Shown here: positions 15,668-24,538 of the stretch, piece by piece | How positions within the stretch are numbered: the first letter of the stretch is position 1 | How the letters are laid out: the number at the start of each line of letters is the position of its first letter | NCBI RefSeq assembly: GCF_029210495.1 | Contig: NZ_JARGDK010000007.1 | Coordinates: 62,001-126,000, forward strand | Length of the DNA: 64,000 nucleotides | From: Pseudothioclava nitratireducens | Lineage (GTDB): Bacteria > Pseudomonadota > Alphaproteobacteria > Rhodobacterales > Rhodobacteraceae | Direction: 5' to 3' | Notes under the pieces: model-generated | What the model was told of the DNA's origin: nothing | The model's database searches: none | The model's input: the letters and a program-made list of their open reading frames with translations, nothing else | Translations under genes and position numbers: made by a program

Positions 15668-17923
15668 TTACTGGTTCGCGCCAAGCCCTTCGGGGCGCGG
15701 GTCGGGCCGGATCGTTGCATCGTCCGGGGTCTCGACCGTGATCTCGATAGCGGGGTCCTGCGCAGCGGCCACCTCGGGCGGCAGATCCGTGGGCGTTTCG
15801 GTCGCCTCTTCGACGGTCTCTGCGGCCTCGGGCGCCGCGTCTTCGGCGGGCGCTTCGGGGGCGGCGTCTTCGGCGGTCTCGTCCGCAGGATCGGTCACGG
15901 CGCCATCCATCGGCTCTTCGGTCTGCGCACCGTCCGTGTCGGGCAGATGCTCCCCATCCATGGGCGCGTCCGCGTCCGGATGGGGTTCGGCCAGCGGGTC
16001 CCCGGCTTGCGATTCCTCAACCGGAGCTTCCTCGGCGGGCGTCTCTTCTGCGGTCTCTGGCGCTGCGCCATCCTCTTGCGGCGGGGCGGCCATTGGCAGC
16101 GGCGCTTCCTCGACGGGGGCGGCATCGAGCAGCACGAATTCGATCCGGCGGTTCTCCTCGCGGCCCTCTTCGGTCGCGTTATCCCCGATCGGCTGGCTTT
16201 CCCCATAGCCTTTGGGAGTCAGGTTGCCGGTCAGCACGCGCCGCTCCATCAGCGCCCGGACAACGGCCTGCGCGCGCTCCTGGGACAGCGCGAGGTTGGT
16301 CTCTTCGCGGCCCTGACTGTCGGTATGGCCCGCGACTTCCATGCGGAAATCCGTGCAATCCTTCATCGCCGCCGCCAGCGCATCAAGCGCGCCCGCGCCC
16401 TCGGCGGCAATCACCGAGGAGCCCGGCTCGAAGCTGATCTTCTGCGCGGTCAGCACCGTATTCAGACGGTCCACGCATTCGGGGCCGTCGGGCAAGCCCA
16501 GCACCGGGTCGAGCCGCTTGTCATAGGCGATATGCAGCTCCATCGCGGCGCTTTCGCCAAGGCGCGCCGAGATGATCCGCGACACCGCATCCGTGACCTG
16601 CGCATTGCCGCTGACCCCGTCGATGCGGATCAGGTCCGGCGTCACAAGCACCTTGCCGTCATGCAATTCGCCCAGCGCCTCGAGCGCGGCGAGGCTGCGC
16701 ACCGACCAGCCCGCGGGCAGCGTGTCGTCGGTCCGGGTCGCGCCATAGACCGCGCCATGCCCAAACCGCGCGCGGGCGAAATTCTCGATCACATCGCGCT
16801 GGCGCTCATCGGTGACCCGCCCGCGCAGCACCACATTGCCATCCGCCGATTTCTGCGCGGCGAAGGTCAGATCGGCAGGGGTGGCCTGTTCGGTTTTCTC
16901 CAGCTCCGCCTTGAGCGAGAACACGTCGGGCAGGTTCGATTCGAGCTCGCCCACGACCTTGTCGAAGCTCGCTGGCGAAACGGTATTCGCCGCCACCAGC
17001 GCGATGTCGGCATCCGAGAAGGTGACAGAACCTGCGCCCAGTTCCTTCATCGCGCCAAGCGCCATCGTCACGGCATCCGCCCATGCGGGCGAGGGCACGC
17101 CCATGCCGATGGTGCAGCCGACCGCACCCTCGGCACCGGCATCGCGCGCGGCGGCGATGATCCGGTCGCGGGCGCGGGCCGTGTTGGCCGAGCAGGCATC
17201 GAATCGCGCGCCCTCGGCGTCGATCAGAAAGCGCAGCGTGAAGGGGGTGATGACCGGGGCGGGGGCCGAGATGTCGAAGCTCAGCTTGAGATCGGCGGGC
17301 CTGCGCCGCGCCAGCGATGTCTCGGCGCGGGCCTTGTCCTCGGGGCTGTCAGTGATCGCCTCGACCTCGACCGCGCCGGGGCTGACCGAAATCTTGGAGC
17401 GCGGCAGCGTGCGCAGCGAGTGCATGGCGAAATCGAGCGCGCTCGCCCAGCCGGCGGGGGCGGGGTAATTCGCGCTTTCGAGCATGTCGGTCACCGTGCC
17501 GCCCTCGGCGATCTTTTTCAGATCCTCGATCATCTTTTCGCGGTCGGTGGCCACCGGCAACAGGCCGATCAGCTGAATGCCATCGTCATTGCGCAGGATT
17601 TCAAGCGAGAAGGTCGGCGGCGCCAGCGCCTCGGCACTGACCACGTCGATCACATCGACGATTCGCGACGGCTGCACCACCGATCCGGCCGCTGTCACCG
17701 CGCGAAACCGTGCCGCCTCGCTCGGTGCGGTGCCCGAGACGATGACCTGAAGCCCGTCGGTCTCGACCTGCGCCCAGCCATGGCCCATCGCCTCAAGGCG
17801 CAGCTTCACCGCCGAGCGCGAACTCGATTCGACCATCCCCGCCACGCCGAACCCCGCCACGACGGACAGCACCAATGCAGAGGCAAAGGCGGCGGTGGTC
17901 ATCAGCGTGGTGCGAGCTTGCAT
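15668..17923 (-). CDS. Large OmpA-family protein with repeated N-terminal domains and acidic tail
   Basis: Envelope protein of 751 aa. Residues 1-30 form a signal anchor. About residues 50-490 contain several similar alpha/beta segments beginning with V-x-V-x-G patterns, resembling BON-like repeats. The OmpA C-terminal peptidoglycan-binding domain follows (about 495-610), with MEVAGHTDSQGREETNLALS and KGYGESQPIG ... RRIEFVLL. The last 130 residues are an Ala/Glu/Asp/Pro-rich acidic tail of low complexity. It is likely anchored in the inner membrane and reaches peptidoglycan. The acidic tail beyond the OmpA domain is unusual. Confidence 0.85.
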   Translation of the reverse strand: MQARTTLMTTAAFASALVLSVVAGFGVAGMVESSSRSAVKLRLEAMGHGWAQVETDGLQVIVSGTAPSEAARFRAVTAAGSVVQPSRIVDVIDVVSAEALAPPTFSLEILRNDDGIQLIGLLPVATDREKMIEDLKKIAEGGTVTDMLESANYPAPAGWASALDFAMHSLRTLPRSKISVSPGAVEVEAITDSPEDKARAETSLARRRPADLKLSFDISAPAPVITPFTLRFLIDAEGARFDACSANTARARDRIIAAARDAGAEGAVGCTIGMGVPSPAWADAVTMALGAMKELGAGSVTFSDADIALVAANTVSPASFDKVVGELESNLPDVFSLKAELEKTEQATPADLTFAAQKSADGNVVLRGRVTDERQRDVIENFARARFGHGAVYGATRTDDTLPAGWSVRSLAALEALGELHDGKVLVTPDLIRIDGVSGNAQVTDAVSRIISARLGESAAMELHIAYDKRLDPVLGLPDGPECVDRLNTVLTAQKISFEPGSSVIAAEGAGALDALAAAMKDCTDFRMEVAGHTDSQGREETNLALSQERAQAVVRALMERRVLTGNLTPKGYGESQPIGDNATEEGREENRRIEFVLLDAAPVEEAPLPMAAPPQEDGAAPETAEETPAEEAPVEESQAGDPLAEPHPDADAPMDGEHLPDTDGAQTEEPMDGAVTDPADETAEDAAPEAPAEDAAPEAAETVEEATETPTDLPPEVAAAQDPAIEITVETPDDATIRPDPRPEGLGANQ

Positions 17924-17971
17924 AGGGGGTGGGCCTCCCTTGGGATAGTTGCCTTCTTCCTTAAGGGGGTG

Positions 17972-18964
17972 TCACCCGGTGATCAATTGCACGATTGCGC
18001 CAGCGGCGAGAAACAGCGCAGCAATCAAGCCGGTATCACGGTTGGCGCGGAACAGGCGCAGGCAGGTGTCGCTATCGTCGATATCCAGTTGCCGCAATTG
18101 CCAGAGCATGTGCCAGCCAAAGGCCCATGGCGCCGCGAGGCTGAGGATCAGGACCAGCGGATCGGCGGCCTGCGGCAAAAGCGCCCAGAGCACCGCCGCC
18201 GTCATCAGCGCGACCGACACGATCAGGAAGCCGCCCAGCCATTTCGCACTATCCGCCCCGAACAGTCGCGCCGTCGATTTCACCCCGATCAGCGCATCAT
18301 CCTCTTTGTCCTGATGCGCATAGATCGTGTCGTAAAAGAGCGTCCACACGAGCCCCGACAGATAGAGCAACACCGCCGCCGGGTGCAGGCTGCCGCTATG
18401 TGCAACCCACCCCAAGAGCGCGCCCCAGTTGAACGCGATCCCAAGGAACACCTGCGGCCACCATGTGAAGCGCTTGGCGAAGGGATAGATCGCCACCGGC
18501 CCAAGCGCCACGATGCCCAGCACGATCGCGGGCAGCGGGAAGCTGAACAGGATCAGCGCCGCGAGCGCGATCTGCGCGACCATCCAGATCACCGCGCCTT
18601 TCACCGTGACCTGACCCGAGGGGATCGGGCGCGAGCGGGTGCGGGCGACCTCGGCGTCGAACTTGCGGTCGGTGATGTCGTTCCATGTGCAGCCCGCGCC
18701 GCGCATCAGAAACGCGCCCACCGCGCAGCCGGCCACCAGCCACAGGTCCAGCCATTTCGGCCCGCTCGCCGCTGCGGCCAGCGCGATGCCCCACAGGCAC
18801 GGGATCAGCAACAGCCACGTCCCCGCCGGACGATCCGCCCGCGACAGCCTCAGATAGGGGCGCGTGGCGGGCGGCGCGAGCCGGTCCACCCAGTTGCCGC
18901 TGACCGCATCCGCGACCTGGCCCTGATGACTCCCGGCCTCTGGCGTTTCGAATTTCCCGGTCAT
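17972..18964 (-). CDS. ubiA: 4-hydroxybenzoate polyprenyltransferase
   Basis: UbiA (330 aa) attaches the polyprenyl chain to 4-hydroxybenzoate in ubiquinone synthesis in the inner membrane. Both Asp-rich, Mg2+/diphosphate-binding motifs are present: NDITDRKFD, and TIYAHQDKEDD in the second half. Around eight hydrophobic helices are visible. A hydrophilic extension of about 35 residues precedes the first conserved region. The start codon is 15 bases from that of divergent rsmE. The polyprenyl synthase supplying its donor is at 49 kb. Confidence 0.94.
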   Translation of the reverse strand: MTGKFETPEAGSHQGQVADAVSGNWVDRLAPPATRPYLRLSRADRPAGTWLLLIPCLWGIALAAAASGPKWLDLWLVAGCAVGAFLMRGAGCTWNDITDRKFDAEVARTRSRPIPSGQVTVKGAVIWMVAQIALAALILFSFPLPAIVLGIVALGPVAIYPFAKRFTWWPQVFLGIAFNWGALLGWVAHSGSLHPAAVLLYLSGLVWTLFYDTIYAHQDKEDDALIGVKSTARLFGADSAKWLGGFLIVSVALMTAAVLWALLPQAADPLVLILSLAAPWAFGWHMLWQLRQLDIDDSDTCLRLFRANRDTGLIAALFLAAGAIVQLITG

Positions 18965-18979
18965 AAACTCCGCCCCATC

Positions 18980-19714
18980 ATGTCAGCACTTCCGCGCGCC
19001 AAGATCAGACTGTGTGTAGAGCACCCTTTGGGGGCGGGGCAAGCCGTGTCCCTGTCGCCCGATCAGGCGCATTATCTCTTTGGGGTGATGCGCAAAGGGG
19101 TGGGGGACCATATCGCGCTCTTTAATGGTCGGGACGGCGAGTGGACCGCCGAGGTGGCCGAGGCCGCGAAGAAGCGCGGGATTCTGGTCTGTCTCGAACA
19201 GGCCGCGCCGCAGCAGATGCCGCCCGACCTGTGGCTGATCTTCGCGCCGATCAAGAAAGAGCGCACCGATTTCATCGTCGAGAAGGCCGCCGAGCTGGGC
19301 TGCGCGCGGATCTGCCCGGTGCAGACCGAGTTCACCAATTCCGGGCGCATCCGGCAGGATCGGTTGCAGGCGCATGCGCTGGAGGCCGCCGAGCAATGCC
19401 TCGGCACCTTCGTGCCTCCGGTCGATGACCTCGTGCCACTGTCGAAACTGCTGGCAGGCTGGGATGCTGGACGGCGTATCCTCTGGGCCGATGAGGCTCT
19501 GGTCGGGGCCGCCGAGACGCTCGCCGATCTGCCGCCCGGCCCCTGGGCGATCCTGATCGGCCCCGAGGGCGGCTTCTCCGAGGCCGAGCGCGCCAAGCTC
19601 CGCGCGCTGCCCTTCGTCACGCCGATCAGCCTTGGCCCGCGTATCCTGCGCGCCGATACGGCGGCGGTGGCCGCGGTGACGCTCTGGCAATCGGCGCTGG
19701 GGGATTGGCGATGA
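18980..19714 (+). CDS. rsmE: 16S rRNA (uracil1498-N3)-methyltransferase
   Basis: RsmE (244 aa), a SPOUT-class methyltransferase. The knot motifs AILIGPEGGFSEAE and ISLGPRILRADTAAVAAV are at the C-terminus, and an N-terminal PUA-like domain (SPDQAHYLFGVMRKGVGD) precedes them. An open frame extends far upstream across the opposite-strand genes, but the gene begins at 18980 where family similarity starts. It overlaps the following membrane-protein gene by four bases (ATGA). Confidence 0.93.
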   Translation: MSALPRAKIRLCVEHPLGAGQAVSLSPDQAHYLFGVMRKGVGDHIALFNGRDGEWTAEVAEAAKKRGILVCLEQAAPQQMPPDLWLIFAPIKKERTDFIVEKAAELGCARICPVQTEFTNSGRIRQDRLQAHALEAAEQCLGTFVPPVDDLVPLSKLLAGWDAGRRILWADEALVGAAETLADLPPGPWAILIGPEGGFSEAERAKLRALPFVTPISLGPRILRADTAAVAAVTLWQSALGDWR

Positions 19715-20241
19715 TCCGGCCCGAGCTGGCGGCGGCGCTGGGACGCTGGGGCGAATCCTTCGCCGCAGGGGCCTCGATCCTCGCGGGGGTCTGGCTTTGG
19801 TCCTTGGGGGGGCTGATCCTGCAACCGCTCGGCATTCTGGTCGCGCTCGTCGGCGCGGGCTGGGCGCTCATCGCGCTGCGGCGCGCGCGGTTCCTGCGCA
19901 CGGGCGACGCGCCGGGTCTGCTCGAGTTCGACGAGGGCCAGATCGGCTATTACGGCGCCGGGCAGGGGCTGGGCGGCTATGTCGCGCTGCGTGAACTGAC
20001 CGAGATAAGACTGGTGCGGATGAAGGGCGGCCAGCACTGGCGGCTCAAGGACCGCGAAGGGCAGGCGATCCTGATCCCGGTCGCGGCTGCCGGTGCGGCA
20101 CAGCTTTATGACGCTTTCTCGACGCTGCCCGGGATCGACATGGGGGCGCTCACGGCAGCGCTTGACCGCGATCTGCCTGCGCAGAGCCTTTGGTCGCGGG
20201 CAGAACAGGATAACTCAGGGATGCCTCCCGCGCGCCACTAG
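19711..20241 (+). CDS. Conserved membrane protein of unknown function
   Basis: A 176-residue protein. Two hydrophobic helices near the N-terminus (about residues 18-55, separated by a short turn) are followed by a soluble domain with ELTEIRLVRMKGGQHWRLKD that looks like a small beta-rich (PH-like) fold. It begins inside the rsmE stop codon, so it is translationally coupled to rsmE. I do not recognise a function. Confidence 0.75.
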   Translation: MIRPELAAALGRWGESFAAGASILAGVWLWSLGGLILQPLGILVALVGAGWALIALRRARFLRTGDAPGLLEFDEGQIGYYGAGQGLGGYVALRELTEIRLVRMKGGQHWRLKDREGQAILIPVAAAGAAQLYDAFSTLPGIDMGALTAALDRDLPAQSLWSRAEQDNSGMPPARH

Positions 20242-20281
20242 TCTTCAACAAGAATCCTCAACATGCAGAGACGCGCTTCAA

Positions 20282-21010
20282 ATGACAGATGAAATTGGCA
20301 CATATGCCGCTGGCAGCGGGATTACCGTCTCGGAGATAGAGACTTTTCCTGAGATGCCGACCCACAGACGAAAGTTCCTGCTGTGTTTCCATGGCGGAGG
20401 GGGGATCGGTGGCAACCCGCTCATGCATGCGCCTTTTCTGGAATCTCTGGGGCGCGAACAACCGCTTACCGCCTGGCTTCCAAATTATCGCACCTACCGG
20501 ACCTGCGGTCCCACGACCGATGTCGCCGACATGATTGCGGACGCGCGTCATGCGCTGTCCTGGGCGAGAGGTTCACTTCCCGAAGGCGCTCGCCTTGATG
20601 TGTGCGGCGCGTCTTTCGGAGGGTTTCTTGCGCTATCGGCGGTGCTCGCGGATCCGCGTTCGGTCAGCGGGCTGCTCTTGCTAAATCCGGTCACGGATAC
20701 TGGTCCTGGCGGGTTTTCCAATCGTGTCTTGTCACCCGATCATGCCGTCAGTTTGTCTCCGCTGAGCCTGTGGAAAAACTCAGATCTGCTTCAGGAACTC
20801 AACTGTCTGATTGTTCATGGCGAGGCGGATGTTGTGGTTCCTGCCGAGCAGTCCCGGCGTTTCGCGGCGCTTTGGCCGCCGGAACGTTGCAGGTTAGTTA
20901 CCTTTCCGGGGCGGGGCCACGGCTTCTTTAACAGGGGCTCAAATCATGCTGCCGTGGTTGAAGCGATCCTTAAGCATTGGACTCTGTGCGATGCGGACAG
21001 TCTTGATTGA
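20282..21010 (+). CDS. Alpha/beta hydrolase (HSL/esterase-like)
   Basis: A 242-residue alpha/beta-hydrolase. It shows an oxyanion-hole loop FHGGGGIGG near residue 40, the nucleophile elbow CGASFGGFLA, an acid residue in HGEADVVVP, and the catalytic His in GRGHGFFN. Substrate is unknown; the HGGG motif points to an esterase/deacetylase type. Its base composition and A/T-ending codons differ from the GC-rich neighbours, suggesting transfer. The start at 20282 is chosen because an upstream in-frame opening lies inside the preceding gene. Confidence 0.75.
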   Translation: MTDEIGTYAAGSGITVSEIETFPEMPTHRRKFLLCFHGGGGIGGNPLMHAPFLESLGREQPLTAWLPNYRTYRTCGPTTDVADMIADARHALSWARGSLPEGARLDVCGASFGGFLALSAVLADPRSVSGLLLLNPVTDTGPGGFSNRVLSPDHAVSLSPLSLWKNSDLLQELNCLIVHGEADVVVPAEQSRRFAALWPPERCRLVTFPGRGHGFFNRGSNHAAVVEAILKHWTLCDADSLD

Positions 21011-21174
21011 GACATGCGCTCCGTTGTGCGAAGGCGCAGAGCCTGTGGCAACGCCCGTTGCTGTGCGCACAGAGGCCTAGCGCATCCGCGCACATCACCC
21101 CCGCGCCTTCGCGCTTGACTCGGTCCCGCGTTAGCGCCACCTGTTCTGTCCCACGGGTTCAGAAAGGCAAGTCC

Positions 21175-22545
21175 ATGTCCATTCCGCAGTCGGGCGGCGG
21201 CCCCATCGAGAGGTTCGAACAGCTTGCCGAGTATATCGCCTCGGGCGAGAAGCCGCGCGAGGATTGGCGCATCGGCACCGAGCACGAGAAGTTCGGTTAT
21301 TGCGAGGACAAGCTCAAACCGCTCCCCTATGACGGGCCGCGTTCGATCAAGGCGATGCTCGAAGGGCTGCGCGATGGCTTCGGCTGGGAGCCGATCCTCG
21401 AGCAGGACAATATCATCGGGCTGACGCTGAACGGCGCGAATATCTCGCTCGAACCCGGCGGGCAGCTGGAACTGTCCGGCGCGCCCCTGGAAACCATCCA
21501 CCAGACCTGCGACGAGGTGAACGAGCACCTGCGCGAGGTGCAGCAGGTCGCCGACAAGATCGGCGCGCGCTTCATCGGTCTGGGGGCCGCGCCCGAATGG
21601 TCGCATGAGCAGATGCCGATGATGCCGAAGGGGCGCTACCGGCTGATGACCGACTACATGGACACGGTCGGCACCATGGGCAAGACGATGATGTATCGCA
21701 CCTGCACGGTGCAGGTGAATCTCGATTTCGCCTCCGAGGCGGACATGGTCCAGAAGATGCGCGTGGCGTTGTCGCTTCAGCCTGTGGCGACGGCGCTGTT
21801 TGCGAATTCGCCCTTCCTCGATGGCAAGCCGAACGGCATGAAATCGTGGCGCAGCCATATCTGGCAAAACCTCGATGCGGCGCGGACGGGGATGCTGCCC
21901 TTCATGTTCGAAGAGGGCGCAGGCTATGAGCGCTGGGTGGATTACGTGCTCGATGTGCCGATGTATTTCGTCTACCGCGATGGCAAATATATCAACGCGC
22001 TGGGCCAGTCGTTCCGCGATTTCCTCAAGGGCGAACTGCCCGCGCTGCCCGGCGAGAAGCCGACGCTCTCGGATTGGGCCGATCACATGACGACGGTCTT
22101 CCCCGAGGCCCGCGTGAAGAAATATATCGAGATGCGCGGCGCCGATGGTGGGCCGTGGCGGCGGCTTTGCGCGCTGCCCGCACTTTGGGTCGGGCTGATG
22201 TATGACCAGTCCGCACTCGATGCGGCATGGGATCTGGTCAAGGGCTGGGATGACGAGACCCGCGAGGGTCTGCGCCGTGCCGCCGCGCGCGATGCGCTTC
22301 AGGGCGAGGCCGGGGGCGTCAAGCTCCATGATCTCGCGCGGGAGGTGGTGGCGATTGCCCATGCGGGCCTGAAGGCGCGGGCGCGTCCCGGTGCGGGCGG
22401 GCTGATCCCGGACGAGACGCATTTCCTCAACGCGCTGGAAGAGTCGGTCGAGACCGGTCGCGTGCCCGCCGATGAGCTTCTGGAGAAGTATCACGGCGCG
22501 TGGGGCGGCGATCTGAGCCGGATCTACGCCGAATACAGCTACTGA
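21175..22545 (+). CDS. gshA: Glutamate-cysteine ligase (plant/alphaproteobacterial type)
   Basis: GshA of 456 aa, the first enzyme of glutathione synthesis, of the class shared by alphaproteobacteria and plants. Family segments visible include DWRIGTEHEKFGY, NGANISLEPGGQLELSG, MMPKGRYRLMTDYM, MMYRTCTVQVNLDF and a C-terminal GKYINALGQSF/EMRGADGG region. The start at 21175 follows AGAAAGG; the frame continues upstream to 21007 but without a matching site. A dispersed repeat follows the stop. Confidence 0.95.
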   Translation: MSIPQSGGGPIERFEQLAEYIASGEKPREDWRIGTEHEKFGYCEDKLKPLPYDGPRSIKAMLEGLRDGFGWEPILEQDNIIGLTLNGANISLEPGGQLELSGAPLETIHQTCDEVNEHLREVQQVADKIGARFIGLGAAPEWSHEQMPMMPKGRYRLMTDYMDTVGTMGKTMMYRTCTVQVNLDFASEADMVQKMRVALSLQPVATALFANSPFLDGKPNGMKSWRSHIWQNLDAARTGMLPFMFEEGAGYERWVDYVLDVPMYFVYRDGKYINALGQSFRDFLKGELPALPGEKPTLSDWADHMTTVFPEARVKKYIEMRGADGGPWRRLCALPALWVGLMYDQSALDAAWDLVKGWDDETREGLRRAAARDALQGEAGGVKLHDLAREVVAIAHAGLKARARPGAGGLIPDETHFLNALEESVETGRVPADELLEKYHGAWGGDLSRIYAEYSY

Positions 22546-22555
22546 GCGGCCGAGG

Positions 22556-22600
22556 CCCGGGGGCTCTGCCCCCGGACCCCCGGGATATTTCAGGCAGAAT
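22556..22600 (-). repeat. AAATATCCCGGGGG dispersed repeat, copy 4 (type A, inverted)
   Basis: The minus strand reads CTGAAATATCCCGGGGGTCC and then the palindrome CCGGGGGCAGAGCCCCCGG, the same as copy 1 but inverted. It lies between convergent gshA and plsY and can form a stable GC hairpin on either strand. Confidence 0.8.
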
Positions 22601-22609
22601 GAGAGGGGC

Positions 22610-23233
22610 TCAGCCCTTCTTGCCGATCCGGGGTTCCGTGCCGTTGGCAAGCCGCGCGATATTGGAGCGGTGACGCCAGAAGATCAGCGCGGCCAGTGCG
22701 GCGGCGAGCAGCATCAGGTCGGTATGGCCGAGGAACCACGAGAGCGGCACGGCGGCGGTGGCGGCGACAAGCGCCGAGAGCGACGAGATGCGGCTGATGA
22801 GGGCCGTCACGAGCCAGACCGCGCAGGCGCCAAACCCCACGGGCCATGCGAGCGCGATCAGCGTGCCGAGGAAGGTCGCCACGCCTTTGCCGCCCCTGAA
22901 GCCCAGCCAGATCGGGTAGAGGTGGCCGATAAAGGCCGCCGCACCCGCGACCTGCGCCGCCGTTTCATCCATCAGCGCGCGCGCGACGAGCACCGCGATG
23001 GCGCCTTTGCCGCTGTCGAGGAGGAGTGTGGCGAGCGCTGCGGCTTTGTTCCCGGTACGCAGCACATTGGTTGCGCCGATATTGCCCGAGCCGATCTGGC
23101 GCAGGTCGCCCAGCCCCAGCATCCGCGTGATCACGATCCCGAAGGGCACCGATCCGAGCAGGTAGCCCAGAAGGGCGACCAGCCCCAAGAGCGCCAGCCC
23201 GGCCAGTTCCGGCCCGCTTTCCATTCCAGACAT
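22610..23233 (-). CDS. plsY: Glycerol-3-phosphate acyltransferase PlsY
   Basis: PlsY (207 aa) transfers acyl groups from acyl-phosphate to glycerol-3-phosphate at the inner membrane. It has five or so hydrophobic helices and the three family loops: GSVPFGIVITRMLGLGDLRQ with GSGNIGATNVLRTGNK, LDSGKGAIAVLVA, and FRGGKGVATFLG. The start could be 23233 or a second ATG at 23224. It follows the pyrC-like gene by 18 bases on the same strand. Confidence 0.94.
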   Translation of the reverse strand: MSGMESGPELAGLALLGLVALLGYLLGSVPFGIVITRMLGLGDLRQIGSGNIGATNVLRTGNKAAALATLLLDSGKGAIAVLVARALMDETAAQVAGAAAFIGHLYPIWLGFRGGKGVATFLGTLIALAWPVGFGACAVWLVTALISRISSLSALVAATAAVPLSWFLGHTDLMLLAAALAALIFWRHRSNIARLANGTEPRIGKKG

Positions 23234-23251
23234 GCCTGCCCTCGCCTCGCT

Positions 23252-24529
23252 TTATGCGGTGTTGTTCTTGTAAACCTGCACCCCCGCGACGAATGTGGCA
23301 AGGATTTTGCCTTCCATCCGGGTGCCGTCGAAGGGGGTATTCTTCGATTTCGAGTGCAAGGTAAAGCGGTCAAGGACAAAAGGCGCGTCCGGGTCGAAGA
23401 GCACGAGGTCGGCGGGCGCCCCTTCGGCGAGGCGTCCTTGCGGGAGGCCGAGGCGTTTGGCAGGGTTCAGCGCCATCGCCCGGAACAGCTGCGGCAGGCT
23501 GAGCGCGCCCGAATGATAAAGCCGCATCGCCGCCGGGAGAAAGGTTTCAAGCGCGACGGCACCCGAGGCGGCTTCTTCGAAGGGCAGGCGTTTGGATTCC
23601 TCGTCGGCGGGGGTGTGCATCGAGCAGATCACGTCGATCAGCCCGCTTTCCACGGCGGCGGTTACCGCGAGCCGGTCCTCTTCGGAGCGCAGGGGCGGCG
23701 TCATCTTGAAGAAGGTCCGGTAATCGCCCACATCGAATTCGTTCAGCGTCAGGTGGTGGATCGAGACCCCCGCCGTCACGTCGAGCCCGTTGGCTTTCGC
23801 GCGTTCGAGCGCGGGCAGCGTGCGCGCGCAGGTCACCTGATCGGCGTGGTAGCTGACGCCCGTCATCTCGACGAGGCCCATATCGCGGTCAAAGCCCATG
23901 CGTTCGGCGAGGGGGCTCACCCCCGGCAGGCCGCGCAGCGAGGCGAATTTGCCGCTGGTCACCGCCGCGCCCGCCGACAGGCCCGGTTCCTGCGGATGGC
24001 CGATCACCAGCGCGCCGAGCGAGCGGGCATAGGTCATCGCGCGGCCCAGAACCTTGGTCGATGTGGTGACGGCCTCGCAATCGGTGAAGGCCACCGCGCC
24101 TGTATCGCGCAGGAAGCCGATCTCGGTCATCTCGCGGCCCTCGCGGCCCTTGGTCAGCGCGGCCATATGCAGGATGCGCACCGGCGCCTCGGCGGCGCGG
24201 CGTGTGACGAATTCAAGCGTCTCGGGCGTGTCGATCGCGGGCAGCGTGTCGGGACGCGCGATGACCGTGGTCACGCCCCCCGCCGCCGCTGCAAGACCCG
24301 CCGTGCGGAAGCTTTCCTTGTGGCGCTCGCCCGGTTCGCCGATCTTGACGCCCAGATCGACGATGCCGGGTGCAAGGCATTTGCCGCCGCAGTCGATCAC
24401 CTCGGCATCCGCCGGGGCCGACATCTCGCCGATGGCCGCGATCATGCCGTTGTCGATCACCACATTGCCCTTGGTTTCGGTCAGGGCCTCGGGGTCGATC
24501 AGGCGGGCGTTTTTCAGGAACAGGGTCAT
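23252..24529 (-). CDS. Dihydroorotase homologue lacking metal ligands (PyrC'/PyrX-like)
   Basis: Amidohydrolase-fold protein of 425 aa with clear dihydroorotase ancestry (APGIVDLGVKIGEPGE, SIHHLTLNEFD, MTPPLRSEEDR, NPAKRLGLPQGRLAEGAPADLV). The His-x-His metal site is replaced by Gly60 and Lys62. The catalytic Asp of the usual TDHAPH motif is Met304 in SMHTPADEE, with the second His also lost. It is therefore probably inactive. In Pseudomonas an inactive PyrC' is needed for aspartate transcarbamoylase assembly; clustering with pyrB here suggests the same job. A catalytic pyrC should exist elsewhere. Confidence 0.85.
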   Translation of the reverse strand: MTLFLKNARLIDPEALTETKGNVVIDNGMIAAIGEMSAPADAEVIDCGGKCLAPGIVDLGVKIGEPGERHKESFRTAGLAAAAGGVTTVIARPDTLPAIDTPETLEFVTRRAAEAPVRILHMAALTKGREGREMTEIGFLRDTGAVAFTDCEAVTTSTKVLGRAMTYARSLGALVIGHPQEPGLSAGAAVTSGKFASLRGLPGVSPLAERMGFDRDMGLVEMTGVSYHADQVTCARTLPALERAKANGLDVTAGVSIHHLTLNEFDVGDYRTFFKMTPPLRSEEDRLAVTAAVESGLIDVICSMHTPADEESKRLPFEEAASGAVALETFLPAAMRLYHSGALSLPQLFRAMALNPAKRLGLPQGRLAEGAPADLVLFDPDAPFVLDRFTLHSKSKNTPFDGTRMEGKILATFVAGVQVYKNNTA

Positions 24530-24538
24530 GCGTGTGGC

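Noticed and set aside
15545-19714. Very long plus-strand open frame opposite the OmpA and ubiA genes
   Set aside because: It is a GC-rich antisense frame; only its last 735 bases (rsmE) resemble a protein family, and the true genes are on the minus strand.
20093-20281. Upstream in-frame extension of the alpha/beta hydrolase
   Set aside because: It overlaps the preceding membrane-protein gene in another frame and adds a non-homologous Arg-rich segment.
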